A DNA stretch of 44,795 bases, taken from the NCBI GenBank assembly GCA_025059195.1, contig JANXDU010000017.1, positions 1-44,795 of the forward strand, written 5' to 3'. Shown here piece after piece: positions 13,987-21,814 of this stretch. Within the stretch, counting starts at the first letter, position 1. Each line of letters opens with the position of its first letter. The position numbers were made by a program, and so were the translations under genes. Under the pieces are notes generated by a model that did no database searches, was not told the origin of the DNA, and saw nothing but the letters and a program-made list of their open reading frames with translations. Origin of the DNA: Candidatus Bathyarchaeota archaeon. GTDB taxonomy: Archaea; Thermoproteota; Bathyarchaeia; Bathyarchaeales; Bathycorpusculaceae.

Positions 13987-15948
13987 TTGAAAAACAAACT
14001 GTTAACCCTAACCATAATTCTGTCAATATTACTCAACTTGCTCATTCTCCTAACTTATAAGCCAGCCATGGCTCAAAATTGGCTTCCCGGATGGAACTAC
14101 CGCAAAAGCCATGTAATTAACCCAGCCAGCGGAGCCGGAACAAACTATCAAATCCGCATAAAAGTCAACTATGGAAGTGGCACGGACAGCGGAGAAAACG
14201 TTTACGTTGCTGGCAAATGCCGAACAGACTTCGGCGACATAAGGTTCACCAGAAGCGACGGGACAACCCTCCTCGACTACTGGATGGAAACAAAAGTTGA
14301 CGGGCAATACGCCGTTTTCTGGGTTAAAATACCGGACGATTTAAGCTCAAGCCCAGTTACAATATACGTTTACTATGGCAAAAGCGACGCTACAACAACA
14401 AGCAACGGCGACGCCACTTTCCTCTTCTTTGACGGCTTTGATGGCACATCGCTAAATACTACGAAATGGACTGTTAAAGCGGGTTCTCCAGTAGTTGAAA
14501 ATGGATACGTGAGAATCAGCGGTGACTATTCTAGGATACAAACAAAATCTACGTTTTCACGACCATTCGCAATTGGAATAAGAGCGAGAATGGATTCAAC
14601 AGCACAGTATAATGCAATAGATAATTATTTATGCGCCACCGACGGCTTCACTAGGATAAGTGGGACTGGTTACGTTTGGATGGTTCTCAGCAATTATTAC
14701 ACTTACACCATTGCGTTCCAAAAAACAGTAGGCGGTAGTCAAACATGGCTTAAAGGGTCTGGCGTTAAATTAGATTCTACTGCTTGGAGAAAATACGAAT
14801 TATTAGCTGGGTCTTCTACATTTAGATTCTTTTACGGTGAACCTCCAACAGAAGATACTCCTTCAATTACAGACACTTCAATAACAACAAGCGGATATAT
14901 CCTTTTATGTTGTTACGGGACGTCTGGAAATAGATTTTGGGACTACATATATGTGCGTAAATATGTCAGCCCAGAGCCCAGCCATGGAAGCTGGGGCAGC
15001 GAAGAAGTGTCGGTTATTGAGCGATTCGCCATTCAAGCATTAACTGTGAATCAAACCCCGTTTAGACAAGCTTCCTTTGATAGAGCTGTTCTCCATCCAG
15101 TTAAAATTTTGATGGATACTTCACGTGTTTTAGGCTTGCTTAGGAATGCGGGTCAGTTGGTAAATATAGCCGTAGATGCAAACCGTTTGTATACAGCAAA
15201 ACGAGATGCCGACCAACGACTTCGACTATTAGTGTTCACATCTCGACAGACGTCGCTCAATCGTTTTTCACACCAGCAACTTGTTCTTCTCACAGAGCCA
15301 GAAGCAACCGAAGTGTTGGCTCGACATGCAAACCAAATTTTAATCATGCTTTCTGACGTAGCTCGCCAAATAACACAGCTTAGATTCGCCGACCAACGAC
15401 TGGAAACGCTTCTATCCGCTTCACGTAAAACATATTACAATAGAACAGCGGAGGTTTTGCTTTACACACCGGCAGCAACATACGTAAAATTCATTATATA
15501 TACTGAAGTGCCTACACCAACTCCAACGCCAGCTCCAGTCATACCCACCATCCGATTAGACGTAATAATCCAGACAGCCCACATAACAAACTTCTGGTGG
15601 AAACCAACGTCAACTATAGAAGTCTTAATCATAAACAAAGGCACAAGTGCCTCAGACGTAACATTTCAATGCCAAATCATTGACCGACAAAACAACACGA
15701 TAGTCGAAGAAACTCAAACAGTCTTCATATCCGGACTTGACAAGAAAATTGTTTCAATTAAAATTCCCGCCCTTCCAGATGGAAAATACGTGATTCACTT
15801 CAAAACATTAGCTCCAGTAAAAGTAGAGGCGAAACAAGTTGAATTAGTTGTTGAAACACCATTCTATGGAAAACCAATATTCACGTTTTCGCTACTATCC
15901 TTGACGGCGCTTCTAATAATACTGCTACTAACCAGAAGACGACGATAG
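13987..15948 (+). CDS. DUF2341/LamG-like surface protein with eight 20-residue repeats
   Basis: 653 residues with a TTG start. A signal peptide covers about 1-30. DUF2341-like residues about 33-140 (WLPGWNYRKSHVI... SSPVTIYVYYG) are followed by a concanavalin/LamG-like beta domain (about 148-335). Residues 347-506 form eight consecutive units of exactly 20 residues, most ending in Arg, with A at 2, Q at 4 and L at 6 recurring (DADQRLRLLVFTSRQTSLNR, HANQILIMLSDVARQITQLR). A PTPTPTP linker, an Ig/CARDB-like domain (about 520-615) and a C-terminal helix with RRRR complete it. It is probably a receptor-binding or stalk protein. Confidence 0.75.
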   Translation: MKNKLLTLTIILSILLNLLILLTYKPAMAQNWLPGWNYRKSHVINPASGAGTNYQIRIKVNYGSGTDSGENVYVAGKCRTDFGDIRFTRSDGTTLLDYWMETKVDGQYAVFWVKIPDDLSSSPVTIYVYYGKSDATTTSNGDATFLFFDGFDGTSLNTTKWTVKAGSPVVENGYVRISGDYSRIQTKSTFSRPFAIGIRARMDSTAQYNAIDNYLCATDGFTRISGTGYVWMVLSNYYTYTIAFQKTVGGSQTWLKGSGVKLDSTAWRKYELLAGSSTFRFFYGEPPTEDTPSITDTSITTSGYILLCCYGTSGNRFWDYIYVRKYVSPEPSHGSWGSEEVSVIERFAIQALTVNQTPFRQASFDRAVLHPVKILMDTSRVLGLLRNAGQLVNIAVDANRLYTAKRDADQRLRLLVFTSRQTSLNRFSHQQLVLLTEPEATEVLARHANQILIMLSDVARQITQLRFADQRLETLLSASRKTYYNRTAEVLLYTPAATYVKFIIYTEVPTPTPTPAPVIPTIRLDVIIQTAHITNFWWKPTSTIEVLIINKGTSASDVTFQCQIIDRQNNTIVEETQTVFISGLDKKIVSIKIPALPDGKYVIHFKTLAPVKVEAKQVELVVETPFYGKPIFTFSLLSLTALLIILLLTRRRR

Positions 15949-15962
15949 CAAATCTTCATTTA

Positions 15963-15987
15963 AAAGTTTTTTGATAAATTTAAAATA
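15963..15987 (+). promoter_or_regulatory. putative promoter of small-protein operon
   Basis: aagttttttgataaatttaaaat lies about 35-60 bases before the ATG at 16023, the same ATTTTTTGATAA pattern as at 18735 and 26501. Confidence 0.45.
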
Positions 15988-16022
15988 CCATTTCTCCCTC
16001 AATACCGCAAGGGGCTAAAACA

Positions 16023-16301
16023 ATGGCGAAACTCTTCGCTAGGGTTGAAGATGAACGTGGCATAGAAGTTCATAAAATAGCTAACCGTGAACTCTGCGCC
16101 AACTTCTACTATGGAAGCCGAGAACACTCTGTAAGGGCTGTAAGAGTATGCGCTCGAATCACGCCGTCACTTGAACCAGCAGTCAAAGAAGAAGCCATAT
16201 TCACGGTGGACTTCTTTTCACCGGAAGGCAAAACAATCCACAGCTACACTGAAACTTACCCGATGCCTGTGCCAATTAAAATTGTCAAGGCGATGGTGTA
16301 A
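16023..16301 (+). CDS. small hypothetical protein, first gene of cysteine-rich operon
   Basis: 92 residues, soluble, with no recognised family. It is predicted largely beta (IFTVDFFSPEGKTIHSYTETYPM) with two cysteines (about 25 and 40). Its stop overlaps the next start (TAATG). It opens a run of small genes packed with almost no spacing up to 19844. Confidence 0.6.
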   Translation: MAKLFARVEDERGIEVHKIANRELCANFYYGSREHSVRAVRVCARITPSLEPAVKEEAIFTVDFFSPEGKTIHSYTETYPMPVPIKIVKAMV

Positions 16302-16615
16302 TGGCTGAGAAAATATGCACAGAACACCTTCGAAATTTCAGCCGGAAAAAATTGGATGAAGCCATTAAACTACTCGAAGATGCAGTGGAAAACCTTCCCA
16401 AAGAAGTTGAAAACTGTAACACCTTCCGCTTAACATTTTGGCTGGGGGATGCTGGCAACGCCTACGGCATGGCTGTAACCGTAATGGAACTGGTGCCTGA
16501 CGCTGAAACAGACCCAGAATTTAAAAGTAAATGGAGCAAAATAGCCGACCTTTACGACAAAGCATGGCGCCAAAGAGACCAATTCATGCTTAAATGCAGA
16601 CCGCCGGGGTGGTAA
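16301..16615 (+). CDS. small helical hypothetical protein
   Basis: 104 residues, helical and acidic, with cysteines near residues 6, 40 and 99. There is no membrane segment. It is coupled to the preceding gene by a TAATG overlap. No family recognised. Confidence 0.6.
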   Translation: MAEKICTEHLRNFSRKKLDEAIKLLEDAVENLPKEVENCNTFRLTFWLGDAGNAYGMAVTVMELVPDAETDPEFKSKWSKIADLYDKAWRQRDQFMLKCRPPGW

Positions 16616-16616
16616 G

Positions 16617-16844
16617 ATGTCAAGCTGCGAATACGAGTTTGACAGACTTGAAACAGCCATCAAGAACTACGTGGGCAAAGTAATTTTGGACGAAAGATGG
16701 TTACACGAATGCGAGTTTCACGATAGCGACACAGCTTGTGATTGGGCATGGTCAGGCAAGTGGAAGGAAAAATTAGAGGCTGCTGAACAACAGTTGAAGG
16801 AAGCGTTTACCGACCTAAGTCGCTGCGTGGGGAGGATTAAATAA
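16617..16844 (+). CDS. small cysteine-containing hypothetical protein
   Basis: 75 residues with four cysteines (about residues 4, 32, 41 and 70). It is helical with tryptophans (CDWAWSGKWKEKL) and a likely helical hairpin. It starts one base after the previous stop. No family recognised. Confidence 0.6.
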   Translation: MSSCEYEFDRLETAIKNYVGKVILDERWLHECEFHDSDTACDWAWSGKWKEKLEAAEQQLKEAFTDLSRCVGRIK

Positions 16845-16845
16845 A

Positions 16846-16914
16846 ATGGATAGAAAAATAGACTCTATACTATTTGGGAAATGCGAATGTAAAGAAGAAT
16901 GTCCATGCGAGTAA
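16846..16914 (+). CDS. 22-residue cysteine-rich micropeptide
   Basis: MDRKIDSILFGKCECKEECPCE. It has four cysteines in the last ten residues (C-x-C-x4-C-x-C), enough for metal binding or disulfides. GGAGG lies about nine bases upstream and it fills the gap exactly between two operon genes. It is short, so real translation needs proof. Confidence 0.45.
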   Translation: MDRKIDSILFGKCECKEECPCE

Positions 16915-16926
16915 AGGTGTTGGAAT

Positions 16927-17310
16927 GTGACTGGAAGCGAATATGAAATTCCAATAAAAAACGCAGAAGAGATACTGCAAAAATTTAGGCGCTTCAAACA
17001 AAACAACAAACTTGGTTCAGAACATTCTGTTCAAGCCTTAGGTGAAACCCTCACGGTTCGCCTAAGCAGAACACTCTGTTCAGAAAAGTATCCCTACTGT
17101 GAAGTTGAGTTTGAAGACACAAAATATGGCGGTCTCGCAAACTTTAAAGTAGACGCCAAAACCGGCAGAATAGAAATCGTCGGCTCCGACTTCCCATACC
17201 CCGGCGAATACGTCATCGCTGAAGAACTTTTAGGCATACCAATAAAACATACAGACGACTACTGCATTGTCGTAGAACATTTCCTACACTGCTCCAAACG
17301 GAGATGGTGA
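16927..17310 (+). CDS. hypothetical protein, unknown function
   Basis: 127 residues with a GTG start. It looks alpha/beta: an N-terminal helix (NAEEILQKFRRFKQ), then strands (LTVRLSRTLC, CEVEFEDTKYGG, NFKVDAKTGRIEIVG) and a C-terminal part ending in HCSKRRW. Four cysteines are spaced along it. No family recognised. It sits inside the small-protein operon. Confidence 0.6.
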   Translation: MTGSEYEIPIKNAEEILQKFRRFKQNNKLGSEHSVQALGETLTVRLSRTLCSEKYPYCEVEFEDTKYGGLANFKVDAKTGRIEIVGSDFPYPGEYVIAEELLGIPIKHTDDYCIVVEHFLHCSKRRW

Positions 17311-17311
17311 G

Positions 17312-17560
17312 ATGAATGCACCCTCAGAAACACTTAGGCAACGTCATTTCGACGATTTTGCTTGGTCATGCCGTAACATAGGCGGTAAACATAGAAAAGT
17401 AACAGACTACGTTCACGCTTGTGACCTAACCCCTGACTTAACCGTTGAACTTGCATTATCAAAAGACACGCTTTACGGCTCCTTTTTGCTAAGGCGAAGA
17501 GTAACCAGCCGAGCCAGAATGGGGGTTTCATTTAACCAACAAACTATCACGGTGATATAG
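17312..17560 (+). CDS. small hypothetical protein
   Basis: 82 residues with no recognised family. It starts one base after the preceding stop and has a GGTGA upstream. It has two cysteines and an arginine-rich third quarter (LLRRRVTSRARMG). Confidence 0.55.
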   Translation: MNAPSETLRQRHFDDFAWSCRNIGGKHRKVTDYVHACDLTPDLTVELALSKDTLYGSFLLRRRVTSRARMGVSFNQQTITVI

Positions 17561-17561
17561 T

Positions 17562-17705
17562 ATGGAAGACGTGATTGAAGAACCAAGCGTCTGTTTTGTT
17601 GAAGGCTTCAAATTTGGGAAAATTCTCGAAAGTCTATGTAATCATGTTAGCATTCTGCGTAATTTTGAGGAAGCACATTTAAGAATTGAAAGTGAGGTAG
17701 TTTAA
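17562..17705 (+). CDS. 47-residue hypothetical protein
   Basis: It begins MEDVIEEPSVCFVEGFKFGK and ends IESEVV. It starts one base after the preceding stop and ends one base before the next gene, with GGTGA upstream. Two cysteines are present and the C-terminal half is helical. The perfect fit between neighbours supports it as a real gene. Confidence 0.55.
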   Translation: MEDVIEEPSVCFVEGFKFGKILESLCNHVSILRNFEEAHLRIESEVV

Positions 17706-17706
17706 A

Positions 17707-17910
17707 ATGGAAAAAGAATTAACATGCTCTACACTATTAGAATTAGCAAAAGATGAATGGAAAGCCTTCAAAGACTACTCTGAAATGCCGGAACCATTAA
17801 AATCCTTCGCATTAGACGAATTAAAACATTTCAGCCATGCAGCCATTCAACTTAAAGAGAAGTGTCCAACTCAAGCAAAAGAAATAGAGGCTCTGATTAG
17901 GGAGAAGTAG
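17707..17910 (+). CDS. small helical hypothetical protein
   Basis: 67 residues, helical throughout, with cysteines at about residues 7 and 54 (TCSTLLELAKDEW; KEKCPTQAKEIEAL). It could form a helical hairpin closed by a disulfide. It belongs to the small-protein operon. Confidence 0.55.
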   Translation: MEKELTCSTLLELAKDEWKAFKDYSEMPEPLKSFALDELKHFSHAAIQLKEKCPTQAKEIEALIREK

Positions 17911-17926
17911 TCGGAGGCATATAGTT

Positions 17927-18154
17927 ATGAGCAAAGAATGTAAACGGATACAGCGTAACCGTCTGCTCGACATCAGTAATGCTGTAGCGGAAGGCTTGAT
18001 GAAACACATGTCGCCAAGTGAGATAATTAGGGAAGTTGATAAACTTAACCAGTTTTGGAGAGAAGGTCTCGAAATGAGTGAATGCCCCACCGAACTGGAT
18101 GTGGATACGGCTGTTGTGCAACTGAAAAGAGCATTAAACGCATTGGCGGTTTAG
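17927..18154 (+). CDS. small helical hypothetical protein
   Basis: 75 residues beginning MSKECKRIQRNRLL. A basic N-terminus is followed by helices. Cysteines lie near residues 5 and 54. No family recognised. The next gene starts two bases after its stop. Confidence 0.55.
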   Translation: MSKECKRIQRNRLLDISNAVAEGLMKHMSPSEIIREVDKLNQFWREGLEMSECPTELDVDTAVVQLKRALNALAV

Positions 18155-18156
18155 CT

Positions 18157-18729
18157 ATGAATGAATGCGAACAGCTTGGCAAAAGATTTCTTCCAGTCAC
18201 AAGAGCTGAATCGTTAAACAGCTCATGCCTTATTGACTTTAAAGACCCGGACGTTAAAAGCGAAGTTGAATATATTGTGGAATGTGAAGATAGATGCGCC
18301 TTTGAAGCAGACTACGACACTCCAGAATACGAAGAATGTGTAGACTCATGTAAAGAAACCGTTGAAACGTCGGTTTCTGGCAGTATAGTGGTAGACAAGC
18401 AGAGCTTAGAGGTTAAAGAATCCACAATACCAGTTTCATGCTTGCTGTTCATGGAGCAAGAAAATGGGGGATACGCCTTCTCCTTTGGTGAGCAACGCAA
18501 AATATTTGAAAAGCTCGAAAATGCTGGTTGCGAAGCCATGGATGGCGGATGGATACATGCACACGAATTTGTTCCCAAACCCGTTGAAATAGAAGAAGAA
18601 TACCCAGCCATATGCTACATTCACGTAAAGAGTAAAGGCGAAGGAAAATGTAAGCTCCCCAAAGTCTTACAGATTCTCGGTATGCAAAGAATCCCAGAAG
18701 AACAAGCCACCCTAGACAGATTCGTTTAA
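18157..18729 (+). CDS. hypothetical protein with twin CX3C motif
   Basis: 190 residues from the ATG at 18157, which directly follows the previous stop; a longer open frame upstream overlaps the preceding gene. Residues about 44-66 contain CEDRC and CVDSC separated by 13 residues, a twin CX3C pattern. That pattern is known to close helical hairpins with two disulfides in small Tim-type proteins; here only the pattern is shared. The second half is alpha/beta (SCLLFMEQENGGYAFSFG...CYIHVKSKGEGKC). No family recognised. Confidence 0.58.
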   Translation: MNECEQLGKRFLPVTRAESLNSSCLIDFKDPDVKSEVEYIVECEDRCAFEADYDTPEYEECVDSCKETVETSVSGSIVVDKQSLEVKESTIPVSCLLFMEQENGGYAFSFGEQRKIFEKLENAGCEAMDGGWIHAHEFVPKPVEIEEEYPAICYIHVKSKGEGKCKLPKVLQILGMQRIPEEQATLDRFV

Positions 18730-18734
18730 CTTTA

Positions 18735-18760
18735 CAAAAATTTTTGATAAGCTTCATATA
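18735..18760 (+). promoter_or_regulatory. putative promoter, AATTTTTGATAAGCTT type
   Basis: caaaaatttttgataagcttcatata lies about 36-60 bases before the ATG at 18796. It is nearly identical to the box at 26501-26520. Confidence 0.5.
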
Positions 18761-18795
18761 GCAAACAGAAAATACTAAAAAAAGAAGTGGTTGCT

Positions 18796-19122
18796 ATGAG
18801 TAAATGTAAATGCGCATGTGAAGCTATTGTTGCAATGAGAGAACTCATAGACTTATCCGAGCATATTGGCAGACTCGTTGTTTTAACGCCTACATCCGAT
18901 AAGCAGTGGCAATCAGACCTCGCCGTGTTTGAAGCCAACGCTAAGGCAGCGATTTCCCATTTGAAAGAAACAGCAAAGGCATGTAATGTTAACTTTGACT
19001 CTCTAATCCAAAAAATCGAGGATGCCAAAAACGATGTTCGACAACGTAAAGTTCACCACGCTAAAGACAAAGTTTCAGATGTCCTTTCAAAGTTTCACTC
19101 CAGCATATGTGAGGGCGTTTAA
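18796..19122 (+). CDS. helical protein with cysteine-rich N-terminus
   Basis: About 108 residues from the ATG at 18796. It starts MSKCKCACEAI, with C-x-C-x-C spacing, followed by long amphipathic helices (REL, KAAISHLKETAKAC, KVHHAKDKVSDVL). It has its own promoter-like box upstream, so it may be expressed apart from the preceding operon. It is followed at two bases by the next gene. Function unknown. Confidence 0.6.
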   Translation: MSKCKCACEAIVAMRELIDLSEHIGRLVVLTPTSDKQWQSDLAVFEANAKAAISHLKETAKACNVNFDSLIQKIEDAKNDVRQRKVHHAKDKVSDVLSKFHSSICEGV

Positions 19123-19124
19123 AT

Positions 19125-19367
19125 ATGTCGGAAGCTGAGCTGAGAACGTTGGACTCAATTTGTATGCTACTTGGATTTCCGCTTTCAAGCCAAAAATGCA
19201 AAGTGTTAAGCGCTGCCTTATACGTTGCAAAAACAACGCTGCCAAAAGGTTCATCCCGCAGAGTCTTCATACAAGACTTTGCAGCAGCCTTGAACCGGCG
19301 TAAAGTTTTATCCAACGATTTAGTTGACGAGTTTCAGCAACTAGGCTATAGATACATGGAGATTTAA
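19125..19367 (+). CDS. small hypothetical protein
   Basis: 80 residues, helical, with two cysteines (about 11 and 26). Weakly HTH-like (LLGFPLSSQKCKVLSAALYVAK), but not convincing. It abuts the following membrane-protein gene. Confidence 0.52.
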   Translation: MSEAELRTLDSICMLLGFPLSSQKCKVLSAALYVAKTTLPKGSSRRVFIQDFAAALNRRKVLSNDLVDEFQQLGYRYMEI

Positions 19368-19844
19368 TTGCCAAGGGCAATCGTGCTACTTCTTTTTGTT
19401 CTGGGTTGCTATTTAACTTATGTTGGTCTTATTTCATCGAACTGGCTTGGCTACGTATGGGTTGAAGAAAAACCCCATGCTGACTGGTGGATGAACACCT
19501 ACATCGTTGTCCCAGCCAAAGTTGCCTATCAACTTTATGGCGTGTTGAGCCTTTGGCTTGGCGGTTTACTTACCGGAGCAATAACCGCTATGGTGTATCA
19601 TGGAAAACATCCAAAATTAGCCATAATCTTCCTCTTTTTCGCAGTATTCTTTTCCGCTTTAGGCTTCAACACCCTTGACTGGATGTTGAACCGTGCATCC
19701 GGCTCCAACGTTGAATGGACACTATGGGTCTATGGACTCTCAAACATTAAACTGAACAGTTGGGACTTCTACCTATGGACTCTCATCGTCCCGCTTTTTC
19801 TCGGCGGTTTTCTTATAGGCGCTACTGTTTTATCGCTGTTTTAA
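19368..19844 (+). CDS. four-helix membrane protein
   Basis: 158 residues with a TTG start directly after the previous stop. Membrane segments lie at about 2-22, 58-80, 83-103 and 135-155. An external loop between helices 1 and 2 is tryptophan-rich (YVWVEEKPHADWWMNT). No family recognised. It ends the plus-strand small-protein cluster and overlaps the end of a minus-strand gene. Confidence 0.58.
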   Translation: MPRAIVLLLFVLGCYLTYVGLISSNWLGYVWVEEKPHADWWMNTYIVVPAKVAYQLYGVLSLWLGGLLTGAITAMVYHGKHPKLAIIFLFFAVFFSALGFNTLDWMLNRASGSNVEWTLWVYGLSNIKLNSWDFYLWTLIVPLFLGGFLIGATVLSLF

Positions 19845-20032
19845 ACTGGAGACGATATTTCAAGCTTTCGACAAACCACTTCAGTCTTTCCATCTTTTTG
19901 CATCACTTCACAGACCGCTGGCTTCTCGTCTAAGAAACCCTCACAAATAAGTTTTCCATTTTCAACTCTGCATCTCGCCGACTTAAACTTTTGAATAAAT
20001 ACATCCCACTCCACAATTTCCCCATCCGTCAT
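19841..20032 (-). CDS. small hypothetical protein
   Basis: 63 residues, predicted beta (ARCRVENGKLICEGFLDEKPAVCEVMQKDGKTEVVCRKL) with four cysteines at alternating strands, compatible with a small zinc- or disulfide-stabilised beta sheet. An AT-rich promoter-like stretch lies between it and the divergent gene at 20120. Confidence 0.5.
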   Translation of the reverse strand: MTDGEIVEWDVFIQKFKSARCRVENGKLICEGFLDEKPAVCEVMQKDGKTEVVCRKLEISSPV

Positions 20033-20119
20033 GTTACATCTTGTTCCGATATATTTTGTCGAAGTATAAAAATTTTTTTAATCAAAAAGCTTAAAACTTA
20101 AATTACCAAACAACTAATT

Positions 20120-20266
20120 ATGCAATCCAATCCAAAATCAAGGTTTAATCAAATCAGCCAACAAATAATTCTAGACGCCCTCTCAATCGTTGAGCGCAAA
20201 ATAGACGTGTTAAACAAAACAGTAGACGAACTATTTGCCAGAGTCGCCTCTATCAGAACCCGTTGA
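20120..20266 (+). CDS. 48-residue coiled-coil-like protein
   Basis: It begins MQSNPKSRFNQISQQ and continues with heptad-like hydrophobics (IILDALSIVERKIDVLNKTVDELFARV). The promoter-like tttttttaatcaaaaagcttaaaactta lies about 30-50 bases upstream. Its 3' end overlaps the end of the convergent minus-strand gene by about 36 bases, which lowers confidence. Confidence 0.4.
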   Translation: MQSNPKSRFNQISQQIILDALSIVERKIDVLNKTVDELFARVASIRTR

Positions 20267-20794
20267 CTTCCCATTTATTTTTTCAAGAAACTCCGAAAAC
20301 AATTTTTTCCTCTCTAACCTAATAACGTATAGAGATTTTGCTATCTTCAAAATTTTCTCTTCAGCAACCTTGCGTTCATGGTCGTTTTTGGCATCCCACA
20401 TTTTTTTAACAAACAAGCTTATATAATCTGCACAATGTTCCTCTGCCAAGACAAAGTGGCTATACATCCAATACAGTTGCTTCAAATCTGCCTCGGAAAT
20501 ACGCATTTTCTCTGTAGCATCTGCTACATTGCCAAGCATAAACTCTTTCACAAACTCATCAATAATCTCCTCAATCTCGCTTGTCAAACTTGAAATCATA
20601 AGCGTTTTACGATAAATGTCTAGGCAGTTGCCAGCTCCTTCAACAAGCTGTGTAGAAGTGACGGTTGTAATCCACTCCCATCCTAACCCATGAAGGGCAC
20701 ATAAATGTTTAAAGACACACTCGAAATGCACGCTGGACTCGTCAAAGACATAGACTGGCACAAGTTCGCTTTCGCTATAAGTTTTCTCCGCCAT
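20231..20794 (-). CDS. helical hypothetical protein
   Basis: 187 residues, mostly helical and acidic in the middle, with a lysine-rich C-terminus. Cysteines lie at about 26, 32, 57 and 120. No domain recognised. Codons for VADAT contain a perfect dispersed palindrome (20514-20527). It is the last gene of a minus-strand operon starting at 22210. Confidence 0.58.
   Translation of the reverse strand: MAEKTYSESELVPVYVFDESSVHFECVFKHLCALHGLGWEWITTVTSTQLVEGAGNCLDIYRKTLMISSLTSEIEEIIDEFVKEFMLGNVADATEKMRISEADLKQLYWMYSHFVLAEEHCADYISLFVKKMWDAKNDHERKVAEEKILKIAKSLYVIRLERKKLFSEFLEKINGKSTGSDRGDSGK
20514..20527. repeat. dispersed palindrome, perfect copy in coding sequence
   Basis: GTAGCATCTGCTAC, read on the minus strand as VADAT in the 187-residue helical protein. 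Confidence 0.8.
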
Positions 20795-20802
20795 GTAAAA
20801 CC

Positions 20803-20961
20803 CTAGACTGGCGAATTAATTTCAATACGGCGATTCAATACTTTCTTGACGTTAACCCTCACCGGAACTTTTGCGTCACGCCTCGAATCTATAACGTCCA
20901 CAACGTCCTTATTCAGCAAGGCATCTGCTGAACATGGAACGAAGCAATCATCCTTCGGCAT
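20803..20961 (-). CDS. 52-residue hypothetical protein
   Basis: It begins MPKDDCFVPCSADAL and ends RIEINSPV. It fills the space between the anchored 194-residue protein and the next gene. Two N-terminal cysteines (C-x3-C) and a basic second half (RRDAKVPVRVNVKKVLNRR) are visible. The length and spacing fit the operon, but there is no recognisable family. Confidence 0.5.
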   Translation of the reverse strand: MPKDDCFVPCSADALLNKDVVDVIDSRRDAKVPVRVNVKKVLNRRIEINSPV

Positions 20962-20978
20962 AGCCCATCACCAATCTC

Positions 20979-21563
20979 TTACACAACTATCAATTTAAAA
21001 CTTACCATCATCGAAACCCTTGCAACCTCAATGTTCACCCATGTCGCCGTAGCCGTGACAAGCATGTCCCACACTATTACATCTCCCTTTCTAAACCCAG
21101 TTAACGTTACTGGAAAAGCACCCCACGGCATCATCACATCGTTTACTCCCGGCGGTATCTCCAAAGTTTGAAAATTCGTGTAGTCATAGGACACGTTGCC
21201 CCACTCTGGATAGGTGACATTTGGCTCGAATAAAATGGTCAACGTTAACGGTCTTGCAATAATATTCGTTAAATTGGTCACTGTTACAAAACCAAGCAAA
21301 TAGGTTATTGTGTTTCCAGAAACCATTTGATTCTGCATAAACGGTTGAAACTTCAACGTGATGTTTCCGACAGCTACATACTGGGACGTCGCTTGAACTT
21401 GGCTCATCAAACTTTTCAACAGTGAACTTGTCGACTCATACTCCATCCTTGTTTTTTCATAGCCGTCATAAAGAACGAAAGTGAACACTAAGTTTATCCC
21501 TACAATAGCAATTAAGGCGAAAACCGTTATCTCACTTCTCTTTCTTCTACCCGTTTCCTCCAT
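20979..21563 (-). CDS. membrane-anchored protein with exported beta domain
   Basis: 194 residues. A basic N-terminus (GRRKRSE) precedes one membrane helix (about 12-32). A short coiled coil follows (about 35-58), then a beta-rich exported domain with several NxT/S sequons (VGNITLKF, VTNLTNII, PNVTYPEWGNVSY). The topology is like a pilin-type or type II anchored structural protein, though no pilin cleavage site is evident. It overlaps the next upstream gene by 37 bases. Confidence 0.58.
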   Translation of the reverse strand: MEETGRRKRSEITVFALIAIVGINLVFTFVLYDGYEKTRMEYESTSSLLKSLMSQVQATSQYVAVGNITLKFQPFMQNQMVSGNTITYLLGFVTVTNLTNIIARPLTLTILFEPNVTYPEWGNVSYDYTNFQTLEIPPGVNDVMMPWGAFPVTLTGFRKGDVIVWDMLVTATATWVNIEVARVSMMVSFKLIVV

Positions 21564-21814
21564 GCATCCGCCACCATCTGCCCGACGTAGATGTTCAAGT
21601 CTGAAACACGTCTCTCTAAAACCTCAAGCTTGTTGATAACTCTGTATACCCTCTCAGCAACAGCCTCTAAATCCTCTTGCGATATGCTGGACGCCGGTTT
21701 ATTTGATGACGTGTCACGAGCACTTTTAGGTTGCCCGCCAAGCAGATACTTGGACAAAGTAATTGCGAGAATAGCGCCGAAAACTACAATTATGGCAATT
21801 GCGTTTAAATCCAT
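21527..21814 (-). CDS. small membrane protein with coiled coil
   Basis: 95 residues. One membrane helix at about 4-24 is followed by a Ser/Pro-rich linker and a heptad-patterned helix (about 46-80: LEAVAERVYRVINKLEVLERRVSDL). It is probably a bitopic protein with a cytoplasmic or internal coiled coil. It starts directly at the stop of the preceding gene in the same operon. Confidence 0.58.
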   Translation of the reverse strand: MDLNAIAIIVVFGAILAITLSKYLLGGQPKSARDTSSNKPASSISQEDLEAVAERVYRVINKLEVLERRVSDLNIYVGQMVADAWRKRVEEREVR

